Shown here: positions 1 to 10,986 of the stretch, one piece after another
Layout of the letters: every line of letters begins with the position of its first letter
Numbering within the stretch: the stretch's first letter is position 1
Source: Glebionis coronaria
Taxonomy: Eukaryota; Streptophyta; Magnoliopsida; Asterales; Asteraceae
Length of the DNA: 64,000 bases
Direction of reading: 5' to 3'
NCBI GenBank assembly: GCA_025667525.1
Contig: CM046877.1
Span: forward strand, 32,756,255 to 32,820,254
Position numbers and translations under genes: made by a program
Notes under the pieces: generated by a model
The model's database searches: none
What the model was told of the DNA's origin: nothing
The model's input: the letters and a program-made list of their open reading frames with translations, nothing else

Positions 1-1833
1 AGCCAAAACCGCAAGCGAATAAGAAGAAAGGCAAATGCAAAGGTGATAAGGGCAAACAAGTTGCAACTTATTCGAAACCTAAACAGAACTTTTTCAAGAA
101 GAATAGATCTCAGAAGGATGAGACTTGTCACTATTGCAAGGCAAGTCGTCACTAGAAGAGGAATTTCCCTCTTTACCTCGAAGAATTGTGATAAATAAAG
201 AAGAAGTCTGAGCAGAGCGTTGCAGCTTCATGTACTTTATTTATGATTGAATTGTTCAATTTAACATGCAAATTAATATATTGGGTATATGATACGGGAT
301 GCGGTATTAACATTTGTAATGCGCTGCAGGGGTTTAATCTGGAAAGAAAGCTATCCTATGGGGAATAATTTCTACAAGTGGGCAATGGCGCACAAGCAGC
401 GGTTGAAGCTATATGAACATTTAATTTAATTTTACCTTCGGGTTTAGTACTGATTTTGAATGATTGTCATTATGCACCTACAATTGTTAGGGGTGTTATT
501 TCCTTTTCTTGTTTGTTGAATAATGGATTCGTTCACACGATTGATAATAATGGAATTTCTGTTTGGAAAGATGGTATTTTCTATTTTAATGCAATTTCTG
601 TGAATGGTGTGTTTGAAATAGACATGCATGATAATGAATCCAAGAATAATAAATCTGTCTTTAGCATGAGTAAGAAGAGAAAGTTTGACAAGAACTATTC
701 TTATCTTTGGCATTGTAGACTTGCTCATATTGGGAAGACTCGTATAGAAAATATTCAAGCTGAAGGACTTTTGGAAAATATCAATGATGAATCATTTGAT
801 AAATGTGAGTCTTGTATCTCTGGGAAGATGACCAAGAAACCTTATAATAGCAATATTGAAAGAGCTACTGATCTACTTGGATTAATACATACTGATGTGT
901 GTGAACCACTTAGACATGTGTCAAAGGTGCTAGCTACTTCTTAACATTTACGGATGATTATAGCCGTTATGGTTATGTTTATTTACTTAAGCATAAACAT
1001 GAGGTATTTGAAACATTCAAAGTGTTTAAAGCAGAAGTAGAACTGCAATTAGGAAAGAAGATTAAAGCTCTTCGTTCTGATAGAGGTGGTGAATATTTAA
1101 GTCAACAGTTTATAGATTATTTAAGTGAGAATGGAAGTGTTCAGCATCTTACTTCTTCTCCCTATACTCCACAACAAAATGGTGTATCCGAAAGGAGAAG
1201 TCGTACATAATCGAGTATGGTGCGATCTATGTTTAATCTTACAAGTTTATCTTTATCCTTTTGGGATTATGCTTTAGAGTCTGCTGTTCGCATTTTATAT
1301 ACGGTTCCCACAAAGAAGGCCGATAAGACACCATATGAACTATGGCATGGCAAGAAGCCATATTTGTCTTATTTAAAGGTATGAGGTTGCGAGGCGTATG
1401 TGAAACGTGACTCGGGCGACAAACTCCAACAATGATCTGTAAAATGTATATTTATAGGATACCCTAAGGAAACTATGGGTTACTACTTTTATTATCCACC
1501 TGAGAACAAAGTGATTGTTGCTAGGTATGGAGACTTCCTTGAATTTGATCTTGTAAATCAAGAATTCAGTGGGAGAAATGATGATCTTGAAGAGAGTCAT
1601 ATAGATACATTACCTTCTGAAAACACTAGCGATGTAATTACTGTACAACCAGAAAGTCTGACAGTTCTACCGAAATTAGTTCCTCTGCGTAGATCCAAAA
1701 GGATTAAAAATGCAAAGAGCAATATATGTCTTAACATAGAGGATGATGATGAGTTAGGGGATCTTGGTGAACCTGCTAATTATAAATCCGCCATACTTGA
1801 TCCTGAAAAGGATAAGTGGATGGTTTATGGATG
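1..1833 (+). pseudogene. copia gag end, protease and integrase, decayed
   Basis: The frame starts in a lysine-rich gag tail (about 1-110), followed by a zinc knuckle CHYCKASRH whose next codon is TAG (153-155) where the family has Trp. The protease centre VYDTGCG is at about 283-305. The GAG-pre-integrase segment has YLWHCRLAHIGKTR and a CESC pair (about 700-830). The integrase core shows SDRGGEY and TPQQNGVSERR near 1078-1200. The frame is broken by stops at 153, 189 and 414 and by further lesions near 940, 1208 and 1381. The segment after the core (1475-1833) is the usual linker to RT with a basic PLRRSKRIK motif. It is read as a dead polyprotein, with only the parts needed for identification preserved. 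Confidence 0.88.
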
Positions 1834-3305
1834 AGGAAATGAAATCCATGAAAGTAAATGATGTTTGGATTCTAATAGAACCACCACAAAATGCTAAATT
1901 AGTGAGACATAAGTGGATATACAAGAAGAAAACCGACATGGACGAAAAAGTACAATCCTATAAAGCTCGTTTAGTAGCTAAAGGTTTTACTCAAACTTTT
2001 GGCGTAGACTATGACGAGACCTTTTCTCCTGTAGCAGACTTAAGAGCTATTAGGATTCTCATAGCTATAGCAGCATACTATGACTATGAGATATGGAAAA
2101 TGGATGTTAAAACTGCTTTCTTGAACGGTCGCTTAGATGAAGACATCTATATGTAGCAACCAGAAGGGTATGTTGATCCTAAGAATCCAGGACACGTATG
2201 CAAACGTCAAAGATCCATTTATGGTTTGAAGCAAGCATCACGTCAATGGAATAAAAGATTTGACAAAGAAATCAAAAAGTTTGGATTTACTCAGAATCGT
2301 GATGAGCCATGTGTCGCAAAGCTAGTGGGAGTGATGTACTATTCCTAGTCCTATATGTTGATGACATATTAATCATGGGAATTAACATTCCAAGACTTAA
2401 TGCTGTTAAGGATTATCTTGGTAATTAAGATCTATCGAGATAGGAAAAGACGGTTAATTGGTCTAAGTCAAGATGCTTATATAAATAAGATTTTGAAGAA
2501 GTATAATATGCATAATTCTAAGAAAGGTTTTCAACCTATGGAAGTTAAGCATAATCTGAGTCATGAGATGGATGCATAAACTCCTAAAGAGGAGGCATAC
2601 ATGCAGAAGGTGCCTTATGCTTCAGCTGTAGGATCTATAATGTATACTGTAAGATGCACAAGGCCTGATGTGGCGTTTGCTCAGAACTTGGTCAGTAGAT
2701 ACCAACAGAATCCATGGAAGCTCCACTGGACTGCTGTTAAACATATTCTAAAGTCTTTGAGGAGTATGAAAGATATGTTCTTGGTATTTGGAGGGAAACC
2801 AGACACAGAACTGAATGTGACAGGTTTCTGTGACGCTTCCTAGTAATATGATAAAAACGATACAAAGTCTCAGACGGGTTGCGTTTTTGTTATCAATGGA
2901 GGAGTAGTTGATTGGAAGAGCAAGAAACAGAAAACGATTGCAATTCATGCTACTCAATCTGAGTACATGGCTGCTTCAGAAGCTGCAATGGAAGCTGTTT
3001 GGATTAGGAAGTTTATTGGAGATCTTGGAGTGATGCCTTTAATTAAAGAACCTATTGATATATATTGAGACAATTCTGTTGCAATAATATTCGCCAATGA
3101 CCCTGGTGTCATGAAAGGCGCCATACACTTTAAGCGTAGACATCACTACGTTCGAGAACAAGTTGAAGCTCGGGAAATCAAATTAATAAAAGTTCACACA
3201 GATGATAACGTAACCGATCCTTTAACTAAGGCTTTGCCTAGACCAAAGGTAGTTAAGCATGCCAAGGCAATTGGGCTACAACTAGCTAGCGAACTCATGC
3301 AATAA
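1834..3305 (+). pseudogene. copia reverse transcriptase and RNase H, decayed
   Basis: The RT starts with WILIEPPQNAKLVRHKWIYK and continues with KARLVAKGFTQ, DETFSPVA and MDVKTAFLNG (1860-2130). A TAG at 2154-2156 follows the IYM motif. The active-site region LVLYVDDILIMG is near 2350-2380 after a frameshift. Part of the next stretch appears deleted at about 2420. RNase H resumes with YASAVGSIMY, CTRPDVAFA and SQTGCVF and ends with a TDPLTKALPR-type motif at 3205-3235. The reading frame ends with TAA at 3303-3305. At least six in-frame stops or shifts make it non-functional. Confidence 0.88.
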
Positions 3306-4086
3306 ATCTGTGATTGTTATTTGGATAAAGGATGTTATGACATTATTATATAATGAAATAAAGATTGGGTTTCGTTTATTCTTATTATTTAATAGCGTAT
3401 CCAATTTTACATGTCTTAATCCATGAATAAATGTTGTGCTAAATTTCCGTTGTCGATTAATAATATGGGAATATTATTAAATTAAGACAAATCAAAATAG
3501 TGATAGAGTATACTTGAAAGTATATTGATCGATTTTGGATGATATTCGATGAATTGAGTATTGGACTTATCCTAACTATATGATTTTACTTTATGGATCT
3601 TTGTCATCAAGTAAAACATAAATAGTTATCCTTAGACTTGAGATACTAGGAAACTGTTATGAATCTAGTGCATCTCTGTGGAATAATCTAACGCTAAACG
3701 TAACTGGTAGCTATAAGGATTATCTTCAAAAGTGTTGCAAAATTCATAAGTTTTGCTCGTATTCAATATGGGATTTATTTCCTCCAATTTCGTTTTGGAG
3801 TTTAATATAGCTGGGCCCCTCGTGGGATTAGTAAGATGTTTGTGTGGCCACAACCAAATTTATTTTGGTAATCTTGTTGAATCTGTGAACGAGAAACATA
3901 ATGGTTAATGAAAAGAATGACTGAGATCCATATCCTTATTAATGTTGTATTAGAAATTAAAGGATAAAAATAACGATGATGAATCGTTAAATGTTTTGTC
4001 CAGGAGACCTTACTCGAGTTATACTAGAGACATTGCTAAGTGTAGCTAGACGCTAGTCAATGTAATCACGATATTCGAAATATGCC
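3306..4086 (+). other. 3' untranslated region of family A copy 1
   Basis: No coding potential is visible. The stretch lies between the RNase H stop and the polypurine tract and is AT-rich. Its length of about 780 bp is longer than in many copia elements. I see no env-like frame. Confidence 0.6.
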
Positions 4087-4097
4087 CAAGTGGGAGA
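4087..4097 (+). promoter_or_regulatory. polypurine tract (plus-strand primer site)
   Basis: AAGTGGGAGA lies directly before the TG that opens the LTR at 4098. This is the usual copia arrangement and was used to place the LTR start. Confidence 0.75.
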
Positions 4098-4918
4098 TGA
4101 AAGTTTATGGATTTATATTTAATATTCGTGTGATAGGATCGAACTCGAGATTACGGGATTGCACTCATTACGTAAAAAGTTAATTTATTTAATAAATTTA
4201 TTAATTATATTTATTAAATTAAACTGAGCTAAATAACTATATATCTTTAACGACTGTTAATTGATTAAAAGTTAAGCATTAACGAGTGTTAAATAATATA
4301 TAGAAAGAGGATTAAAAAGGAATAAGGACGAAAGGTTTCGGAACACCCCATGGAGGGGTGTTCATCGGTCGGTTAGGGCACCCAGGGGGGGGGGGGGGGG
4401 CAAAACTTGCCTTTTATTTATTTGGGCTACAATGTATTCTAGGCCTATAAATACATCCCCTTACCCCTCATAATCTTCATAACTTGAATCTCTCCCTCTT
4501 CTCTCCCCTTGGTCAATCGCAAGACACTCCCACGAAGGGGTTTTCAGTTGGTTTTCTTGGTTGATCGATTGTGTTTATAATCTAGTCCTAGCCCCTCTCT
4601 AGGGTTATTGGATAGATTATTTACAAGAGTTGTAGCTCGGTTTTCATGTGCTAGAATCATGGTTAGCTCGTTGTATTACGTGTATACAAGATCGTAATAT
4701 AGTCTTACTTTAGACTATATCTTGGTGATATACGGTATAGACCCGAATTGGTGATTCGTTCTTCGTCTTGTGGATTTGCTTTAGTGTAAAGGTATGTAAA
4801 CCTAATTCGATTAATTATAGTTGTGTTATTATTATGATCTTGTTAAATCACTTCCGCTATATGTGCTTTGATCTCTTTTAGGGTTTTATATAATTGTTAT
4901 GATGTTAATAAACCTTCA
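4098..4918 (+). repeat. 3' LTR of family A copy 1
   Basis: The 821-bp LTR starts TGAAAGTTTATGG and ends AAACCTTCA. It aligns over its length with 18727-19530, including the shared blocks GGATCGAACTCG, GATTACGGGATTGCA, CCTAGCCCCTCTCTAGG and ACGTGCTTTGA-like text. A TATA box (TATAAATA, 4446-4453) is present. A run of 16 G at 4385-4400 is not found in the other copy. Confidence 0.88.
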
Positions 4919-5935
4919 AATCATTCATCTCTTTGTTCTTAAACTATGTTCCATTATCACATATTATGGCTTTGATAGAGTTCTCAGTATGGTTCTCTAT
5001 TTCAGTAATAAAGATTTTAAGAATATGTGACGTCTTATCTTTAGACTTAAGAAGAACCCAAGTAAATCTACAGAAATCATATGTAACAACTAAACAATAC
5101 TTCTTGTTATTGAGACTATACACAAAGGTAGGTCCAAATAAATCCATATGAAGAATTTCAAGATGTTTATCAGTAGAGTTTATTATTTTGGACTTACAAG
5201 AGTCTCTGTGCTGATTTCCTTTCAGAAAAGCAACACAAGTCTGGTCACTAAGAAAGCATTTGGAAGGTACCCCTAACCAAGTTTTCTTTAACAACTCTAT
5301 TGATATTCTTAGAACTTTCATGACCAAGCCTCGTATGCCAAAGCATTCCCTCATCAGATGTAGCCTGTGAAACTAGAGTAGTCAACCCTTCTTTGGGAAT
5401 CATGACCTTTATGTCAAGATAGTATGTGCTTTTCTTTCTTGGGACTCCAAAGAGTATCTAATTGTCCTCATGCATCTTAAAGTCTGGGGAAAGAACCACA
5501 CATATTGTGACAGTGAAAAGTACATAAGTCGTTTTGTCACATATCTGAGATATGCTAAAAAAATTATACTAAAGCTCCTTCATATTGTACACATCTTCAA
5601 AGTCAATGTTTCCAGCTTTAAATGTACCTTTACCATAGATTTTACCACTAGTTTATCCTCCAAAGCTAACATTTCCTCCATCTGAAGCCTTGAAGTCAAA
5701 CAAAAACTCAAAGTTCCCCATCATGTGCCTAGAGCATCCACTATCAAAGTATCCTCTAGCTTTATGTTCCTGTAGTGAAGTACCATGCACAAGTTAAGAA
5801 ACAAATTAGTTTCTTTTGGGGACCCAAGATATAACAAACTTGGATCTGCCTCGTGCATTAATGTAATTTAGTCTTTGATAACATTTGATGCACTATTAGG
5901 TTTGTCAGATTTACAAACCCAACATGTTGAGGGAT
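4919..5935 (-). pseudogene. copia protease and integrase N-terminal part
   Basis: On the minus strand a second knuckle-like segment STCWVCKSDKP (about 5895-5935) is followed by the protease centre GYFDSGCSRHMMGNFEF (about 5700-5757). The GAG-pre-integrase and integrase core follow, with [28 protein letters not shown] and ending in IICDNGT at 4946. The next codon is TAG where copia integrases have Glu (DNGTEFKN), and FKNKEMND continues up to the junction at 4919. The break point therefore lies within the catalytic core. Several stops separate the segments. Confidence 0.85.
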
Positions 5936-8273
5936 TAAAAGCATTGAACCCATTTCTACTTTCCCTGATATTGTTTAATACTCTTAAATCTGGCCTGAAT
6001 TTTATTAACCAATTTGACTTTTGGATCCAGTATTAAAGTTTGAGTTACCAGAATTAATTTTGTATTACCAAAATTAAATTTTGGTCTAACATAATTAAAC
6101 TTTTGATTTGGATTTTTAAGGTTCAAGGCTATTTTCTTCTAAAATGGTCCTCTAATGTTTGGTTGTGATTTAAATGGTTTTGGTTTTGCTCTAACAAAAT
6201 ATGGTCTTGAGTTGAAAGTGGTAGAAGGTCTACAAGAATTAACTTGTTTTGGTCTACCAGTATTAGCATGACTAGCATGATCACACCTAGTCATGTTGTT
6301 AGATCTTTAATACCCCACCCCAACTTTATTATTGAGTCTACATTTAGCTTTCATATGATCAAAACTTCCACATAAATAGTAGGCTTTGTTATACATAACA
6401 AATCCTTCTCCTAGATGTTAAGAATTTTTATTATTCTAGTTTTTTGATTCCCTCTAGATTGTTTAGCCTTGTACATCTTACCATATTAACAGATTTTCTA
6501 ATAGGCTTATACTTAGGTGCATTGGGATTCAACTTTCTAGTATTTTCAATAGCAACTTTTTCACCTCTCTTATCAGTGGTTTGAGAGATTGTACTATTAA
6601 ATCTATCATACCTAGGAGTACAATCTTTAGTACTAGTATTGGTGATAGATGTATCTTGTGGAGAGTCAACACTAGTTGTGCTAGGGATGACATTATCATC
6701 CTTTTTGACAACTTCTACCTTAGTAGGCTCATAATCAGGTTTCTTGTAATGTTGGAATTATAGAAGACTAGTGAATGATAAATCTTTCAAAGAAGAAAAA
6801 TAAACAAGTGGTGTTTCAACCACATGATAATCACCATTTTAACCTATACCTCATTTTCACTTTTCAGGATCTTGACTACCAATATTCTTTTCTAGATTTT
6901 TTGTGGCATCATCAAATTTTTTTTAATTTTAAATCATTTTCAAGCTTAATAATTTTACTAGTCTCCAGTTTTGACTTAACCTCGGTAATTTCAAGAGTTT
7001 GAGCAGCCATTTCCTTTTTAGAGGAATAATAGAATCTTTAAAGGAAATTTCTTGTTTCTTATAACATTCTGTTTGTTCTTCTAATGACAACCCCTCTTTT
7101 ATAATTAGTTACATCACACTCAGGAGAACGCTAATTTCTGGTAATATTATCATAATACTTTTGCAGTTCATTATATTTTTCTTGATAAGCAATAGTACAA
7201 TGTTATTAAGAGTTACCTTAGAATCTGAAAATGTCAAGGGAGCTATGTTTTCTGTTGCCTCCTCTTTCTTCATAAATCCCCAATCAGTATTGGTGCCATC
7301 AATCGCTACCAATGCCTTTGAAGAGGGTTCTTCAACAGTTATCTTTCTTTCTTGTGGCTTGCTGCTTGGACTCCTTCACTCTCTTGCAAAGTGGCCTTTC
7401 TTGTGGCATTTGTAGCACTCTACTTTCGCCTTATCAAAGCTAACCTTGTCACCAACATTGAGAGTAACTTGCTTCCCTTTTCTTTTGAGAAACCTTCTTG
7501 CTCTCATACTTAGAAAAACCAATTGATTTTTAATTTCTAGCTCTACTAGATCATCATCTAGTTGCTAAAGCTCATCAGCAACATTCTTATAGCTAGATTA
7601 AACTTTCTACCAAAATTAATTTCGTTATTCTGATTAGATATAAATGCTAGGTTAGTAGCATTTGAAGATGATCCTACGATCCTTTTATGTTTATGTTCAA
7701 CCACCTTAAAATGATTGTATAGATCATCAATATTGACATGTTCAATATCATCCTTGTTCTCCTAGATGGGTACTTCTATAGCCATCTCTGCTGACATGTT
7801 TATAATAAGTTTAGCATTGATATCTTCTTGTTCAGCATTCCCCCCCAAAGTGATGAGTTTACTCACAATCCTTTGAAGTCTATTATAAATAGAATCGATA
7901 GATTCTGAGTCATTTGCATTGAAGTTTTCAAATAGAGACTTCAATAATGCTTTCCTGGCCTTCTTTGTAGAATCATTACCACCAAATCTAAGAAAAAATG
8001 CATCAAACATTGATTTAACATCTTTATGTTGTTGAAAAGCAAGAATATGCTCATTTGTCATAGCTAGCATAAGTATACTTATGGTTTTCATATCATTGAT
8101 CTTTTCTTCTTTTCATCCCTAGTAATTTTTGTAGTAGAAGTATCAGGCTTTGTGTGTGTGTCTCAATGCGCAATGACTTCCCATAAATCCAAGTTGTACA
8201 TCTGCATAAAATGAGTGAATATAAATTTCCATTCTTCAAACTCTCGTTGTTTGAAGATTGGAACCTTGTTCAT
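5936..8273 (-). pseudogene. copia gag, decayed
   Basis: The gag frame starts with ATG at 8273 (minus), MNKVPIFKQREFEEWK, which is the usual copia gag opening. A TGA follows after IAH near 8165. The UBN2-type core is at 7762-8091 (FDAFFLRFGG, LLKSLFENF, YNRLQRIVSKL). The zinc knuckle CYKCHKKGHFARE (about 7387-7427) lacks its last Cys because the codon is TGA. A coiled-coil-like, charged segment lies near 6900-7010. Many frameshifts interrupt the C-terminal part. Confidence 0.8.
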
Positions 8274-8348
8274 TGTGTTAGGCTATGCATCCTCTAAATC
8301 CATCTCTTTAGTTAAAGATAGTTCTTCGATAATCTTCAAGATTCAACA

Positions 8349-8361
8349 AGATCTGATACCA
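8349..8361 (-). promoter_or_regulatory. primer binding site of element 2
   Basis: On the minus strand the sequence is TGGTATCAGATCT, two bases after the LTR end. It matches the initiator tRNA-Met complement over the first nine or ten bases. Confidence 0.7.
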
Positions 8362-8363
8362 CT

Positions 8364-8688
8364 TGTTGATCCCTTTGACCGTTTAAATCTAGCTTGTATA
8401 TCTAGACTAAGTAGAATAAATTCTACTAAGTCTAAGAAGAAACTTTAAGGGACAATAAAAAAGTATGCGGAATCTACTCTTTGATATTAGGAAGATTAAA
8501 TAGTTTATGTATAACAGATAATTCACCAAAATCTTTAATATTATTAATACGAGTACTTCTTGTAAAAGTACTAGGGTTACAGAAACCATAAAGCTAATAA
8601 TAAGACGTGAGAATAATATGACTCAACCTAAACCTAGGAAATCTTTTTATAGCAAAAGAATTCCTTTACATGATAAACACAAAGTAAT
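8364..8688 (-). repeat. 5' LTR of element 2, promoter-distal part
   Basis: On the + strand the segment begins TGTTGATCCC next to the PBS and runs up to the GTAAT target site at 8684-8688. The rest of the LTR continues after element 3 at 13882. Confidence 0.7.
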
Positions 8689-9096
8689 TGTTAGCCTCAA
8701 AATATTGAGTCAAACAAGAATGTTCGGTCATAGGTTTAATATTGTAACATTTATTAGAACATTGTAATAGTTAGTTAAAATAGTCGTGACATTATGAGCT
8801 TGATGGCTAGCTTAAAAGGCCTCTTTTAAGGTACTAAGCATTTGAAGCCCGGCCCATTAAACAAATATAGTCCATTAAGGCTACGTGTAAGCCCGACTAT
8901 ATATATATCTCTCCTAGCATGTTAGGAGAGGTTGGATCTTTCATTTTTCTTAATCTAATCTCACATAGTATTCTCCACTCTCTCTCTATTTCTCTCTCTA
9001 CTTTCTCTCTCTACTTTCTCTCTCTAGAAATCATCTATTTTTCTTCTTTATTTCAATAAATCAACCATGGTGAGGTGAATAAAAATGGGAACAACA
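8689..9096 (+). repeat. 5' LTR of element 3
   Basis: The 408-bp LTR starts TGTTAGCCTCAAAATATTG and ends GGGAACAACA. It contains a TATA-like run (TATATATATATC, about 8899-8911) and CT-rich tracts (8970-9025). It is close to the copy at 13483-13876, with small insertion and deletion differences in the CT tract. Confidence 0.92.
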
Positions 9097-9230
9097 AATC
9101 AACTAATGTAATGGATTTATTTCAATAAATCATCTATTTTTCTTCTTTACTAAACGAAAAAAGTCTTGATATTTGGGTTTGAAAGCTCAGTTACAAGAAA
9201 AAGACATAGCAATAGCTGAGTTGAAGAAAC
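9097..9230 (+). other. deletion junction and remnant of coiled-coil gag tail
   Basis: The first 50 bp repeat LTR-tail text (ATTTCAATAAATCATCTA). The remainder matches 46086-46170, which in element 5 encodes the end of a coiled-coil gag protein (NEKSLDIW). No primer binding site is present after the LTR. Confidence 0.6.
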
Positions 9231-10113
9231 CACTAGTACAAAAATGGGTTTCGGTCACACATACCAAATTTCGTGTAGTCACAAATAATTTTTTTGTGTG
9301 ACTGAATTCGCCAGTCATAAATAAACAGTCACACTTGAAGTCAGTTTGTATGACCAATTTGTATTTTGTTTGTCACGCATATGAATATTTACGTGACTAG
9401 GGCTATCAAATGCTTTTTGGATGAGTCGTTAGTCACTTAATAATTTGAGAGTGTTACCGAATCAAAGTCTGGTTCAAGTAGTAGTCACATTATACCTATA
9501 CATGTGTGACAAATATTTGTCATACACACATTGAATGTGACCAAAAATCATATATGGTCACATAGACTTATTTTATAAGTGACAAATCGATAAACAAGGT
9601 TGTCACACATATTATTTTAATGTGACTAGTATATTTTGTTAAATGCTAACCACACATGAATTTTGTGTGTGTGTGGAAAATTGAAAGTAGGTATTGAAAC
9701 ATTTGCCACTATATTTATTTAAATATGACAAAATTTTATAATTACTTGAAGACTATGATCAAATATAGTACATGATCACACTAAATCATCAAACAATTAT
9801 GTGACTATAAATTTAGCAATAGTCACAACATTTAAGCAATTTGTGACTAAAGTATATTTATGGTCACATTATAATGGGATTATATGTGACCAACACATTG
9901 AAAACGTCACACAGTAAAATATTCACGTGACAAATGTTTAGAACCAAATGTAATCTCAATTTTCACTAATCTTGATATGAGTCACATTTTGAAGTGTTTG
10001 TATGACTAAAGTCACTACACATACTCACAACAAGTAATTTTCTTTGTGACTAACTAAGCCCATAAATAATAGTTTGTCTCAGCAAGTATTTTTTATATGA
10101 CTAACTAAAATTA
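9231..10113 (+). mobile_element. CACTA-like fragment with dense GTCAC/GTGAC motifs
   Basis: The block begins CACTAGTACAAAAATGGG, which resembles the end of plant CACTA (En/Spm) transposons. I count 24 exact GTCAC or GTGAC motifs in both orientations over about 850 bp, plus variants ATGAC and GTCAT. Such motif arrays are typical of CACTA subterminal regions. No second terminus or transposase is seen. Coding of the host copia resumes at 10114 (TTTTTAGGA). The same block is at 46171-47049. Confidence 0.6.
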
Positions 10114-10986
10114 TTTTTAGGAATTCAAGTTCACCAATCCCCAAGTGGTATCTTTATTAACCAAGATAAGTATTATCAAGAGATAATCAAAAAGCATGGT
10201 ATGACCTCATGTGACCCCGTTGAGACACCATTATCAACCACATCCCTAGATGCTGATTTGGAGGGAGATGCCATAGATCAAACGAGATATCGTTCCATGA
10301 TCGGCTCCCTCATGTACTTAACAGCATGCCGATCAGATATATCACTTGCCACATGTTATTGTGCACGATATCAAGCACGAACCACTGAAAAACACCTCAA
10401 GGAGGTTAAACGGATCTTTTGGTACCTTAAGAATACCATTCACATGGGACTCTGGTATCCGAGGGAAATCGGTTTCTTTCTAACGGCCTATTCAGATTCT
10501 GATCATGTAGGGTGTCTTGGTACACGAAAAAGTACTTTTGGTGGTGCACAATTTCTAGGTCAAGATAAGCTCGTGGTATGGTCTTCCAAGAAGCAAGATT
10601 GCACGTCACTGTCATCAGCCGAAGCGAAGTATGTGTCTCTGTCTGCGTGTTGCACTCAAGTTCTTTGGATGAGCACACAACTCACGGATTATGGCTTCCA
10701 CTTTGATAAAGTACCTATATACTGTGACTCAAAGTCCGCCATAGCCATCTCCTACAATCTGGTACAACATTCCCGCACGAAGCACATTGATGTCAGATAT
10801 CACTTCATTAAGGAACAAGTTGAAAGGGGTATCTTTGAACTATACTTTGTTGGAACTGATTACCAATTAGCTGATTTGTTTACAAAGGCTCTTTCAAAAG
10901 AGAGGTTTACGTATCTTGTTAGGCAAATTGGTATGAGATGTTTGACTCCAGCAGAACTGGAGATTCTGGCAAAGAAGCCTGCTTGA
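10114..10986 (+). pseudogene. copia RT C-terminal end and RNase H (long open frame)
   Basis: The frame runs from FLGIQVHQSPSGIFINQ (10114) through MTSCDPVETPL (10201) to TGA at 10984-10986. RNase H features are visible: IGSLMYLTACRSDIS, SAEAKYVSLSACC and YCDSKSAIAIS, with the closing motif LADLFTKALS at about 10870. This part is uninterrupted for at least 261 codons, but it lacks the upstream catalytic RT, so it is a fragment of a polyprotein. The copy at 47050-47921 is the same protein with one frameshift. Confidence 0.85.

Larger units (their letters stand above)
1..4918 (+). mobile_element. Ty1/copia LTR retrotransposon, family A copy 1, truncated by the window edge
   Basis: The domain order on the + strand is end of gag, protease, integrase, reverse transcriptase, RNase H, 3' untranslated region, polypurine tract, then LTR. 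Integrase before RT defines the copia superfamily. The left part lies outside the window. The LTR at 4098-4918 has a second family member at 18727-19530, and the gag-PR region has a second member at 25073-26612. The element interrupts the integrase frame of the minus-strand element to its right, so it inserted after that one. All coding segments carry stops or frameshifts. Confidence 0.9.

Noticed and set aside
8960..9030. CT microsatellite as an independent repeat locus
   Set aside because: It is part of the LTR of element 3 and is present in both LTRs.
9231..10113. Repeated GTCAC motifs as a CRISPR-like array
   Set aside because: Motifs are only five bases, occur in both orientations with irregular spacing, and lie in plant DNA. 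They fit CACTA subterminal repeats.
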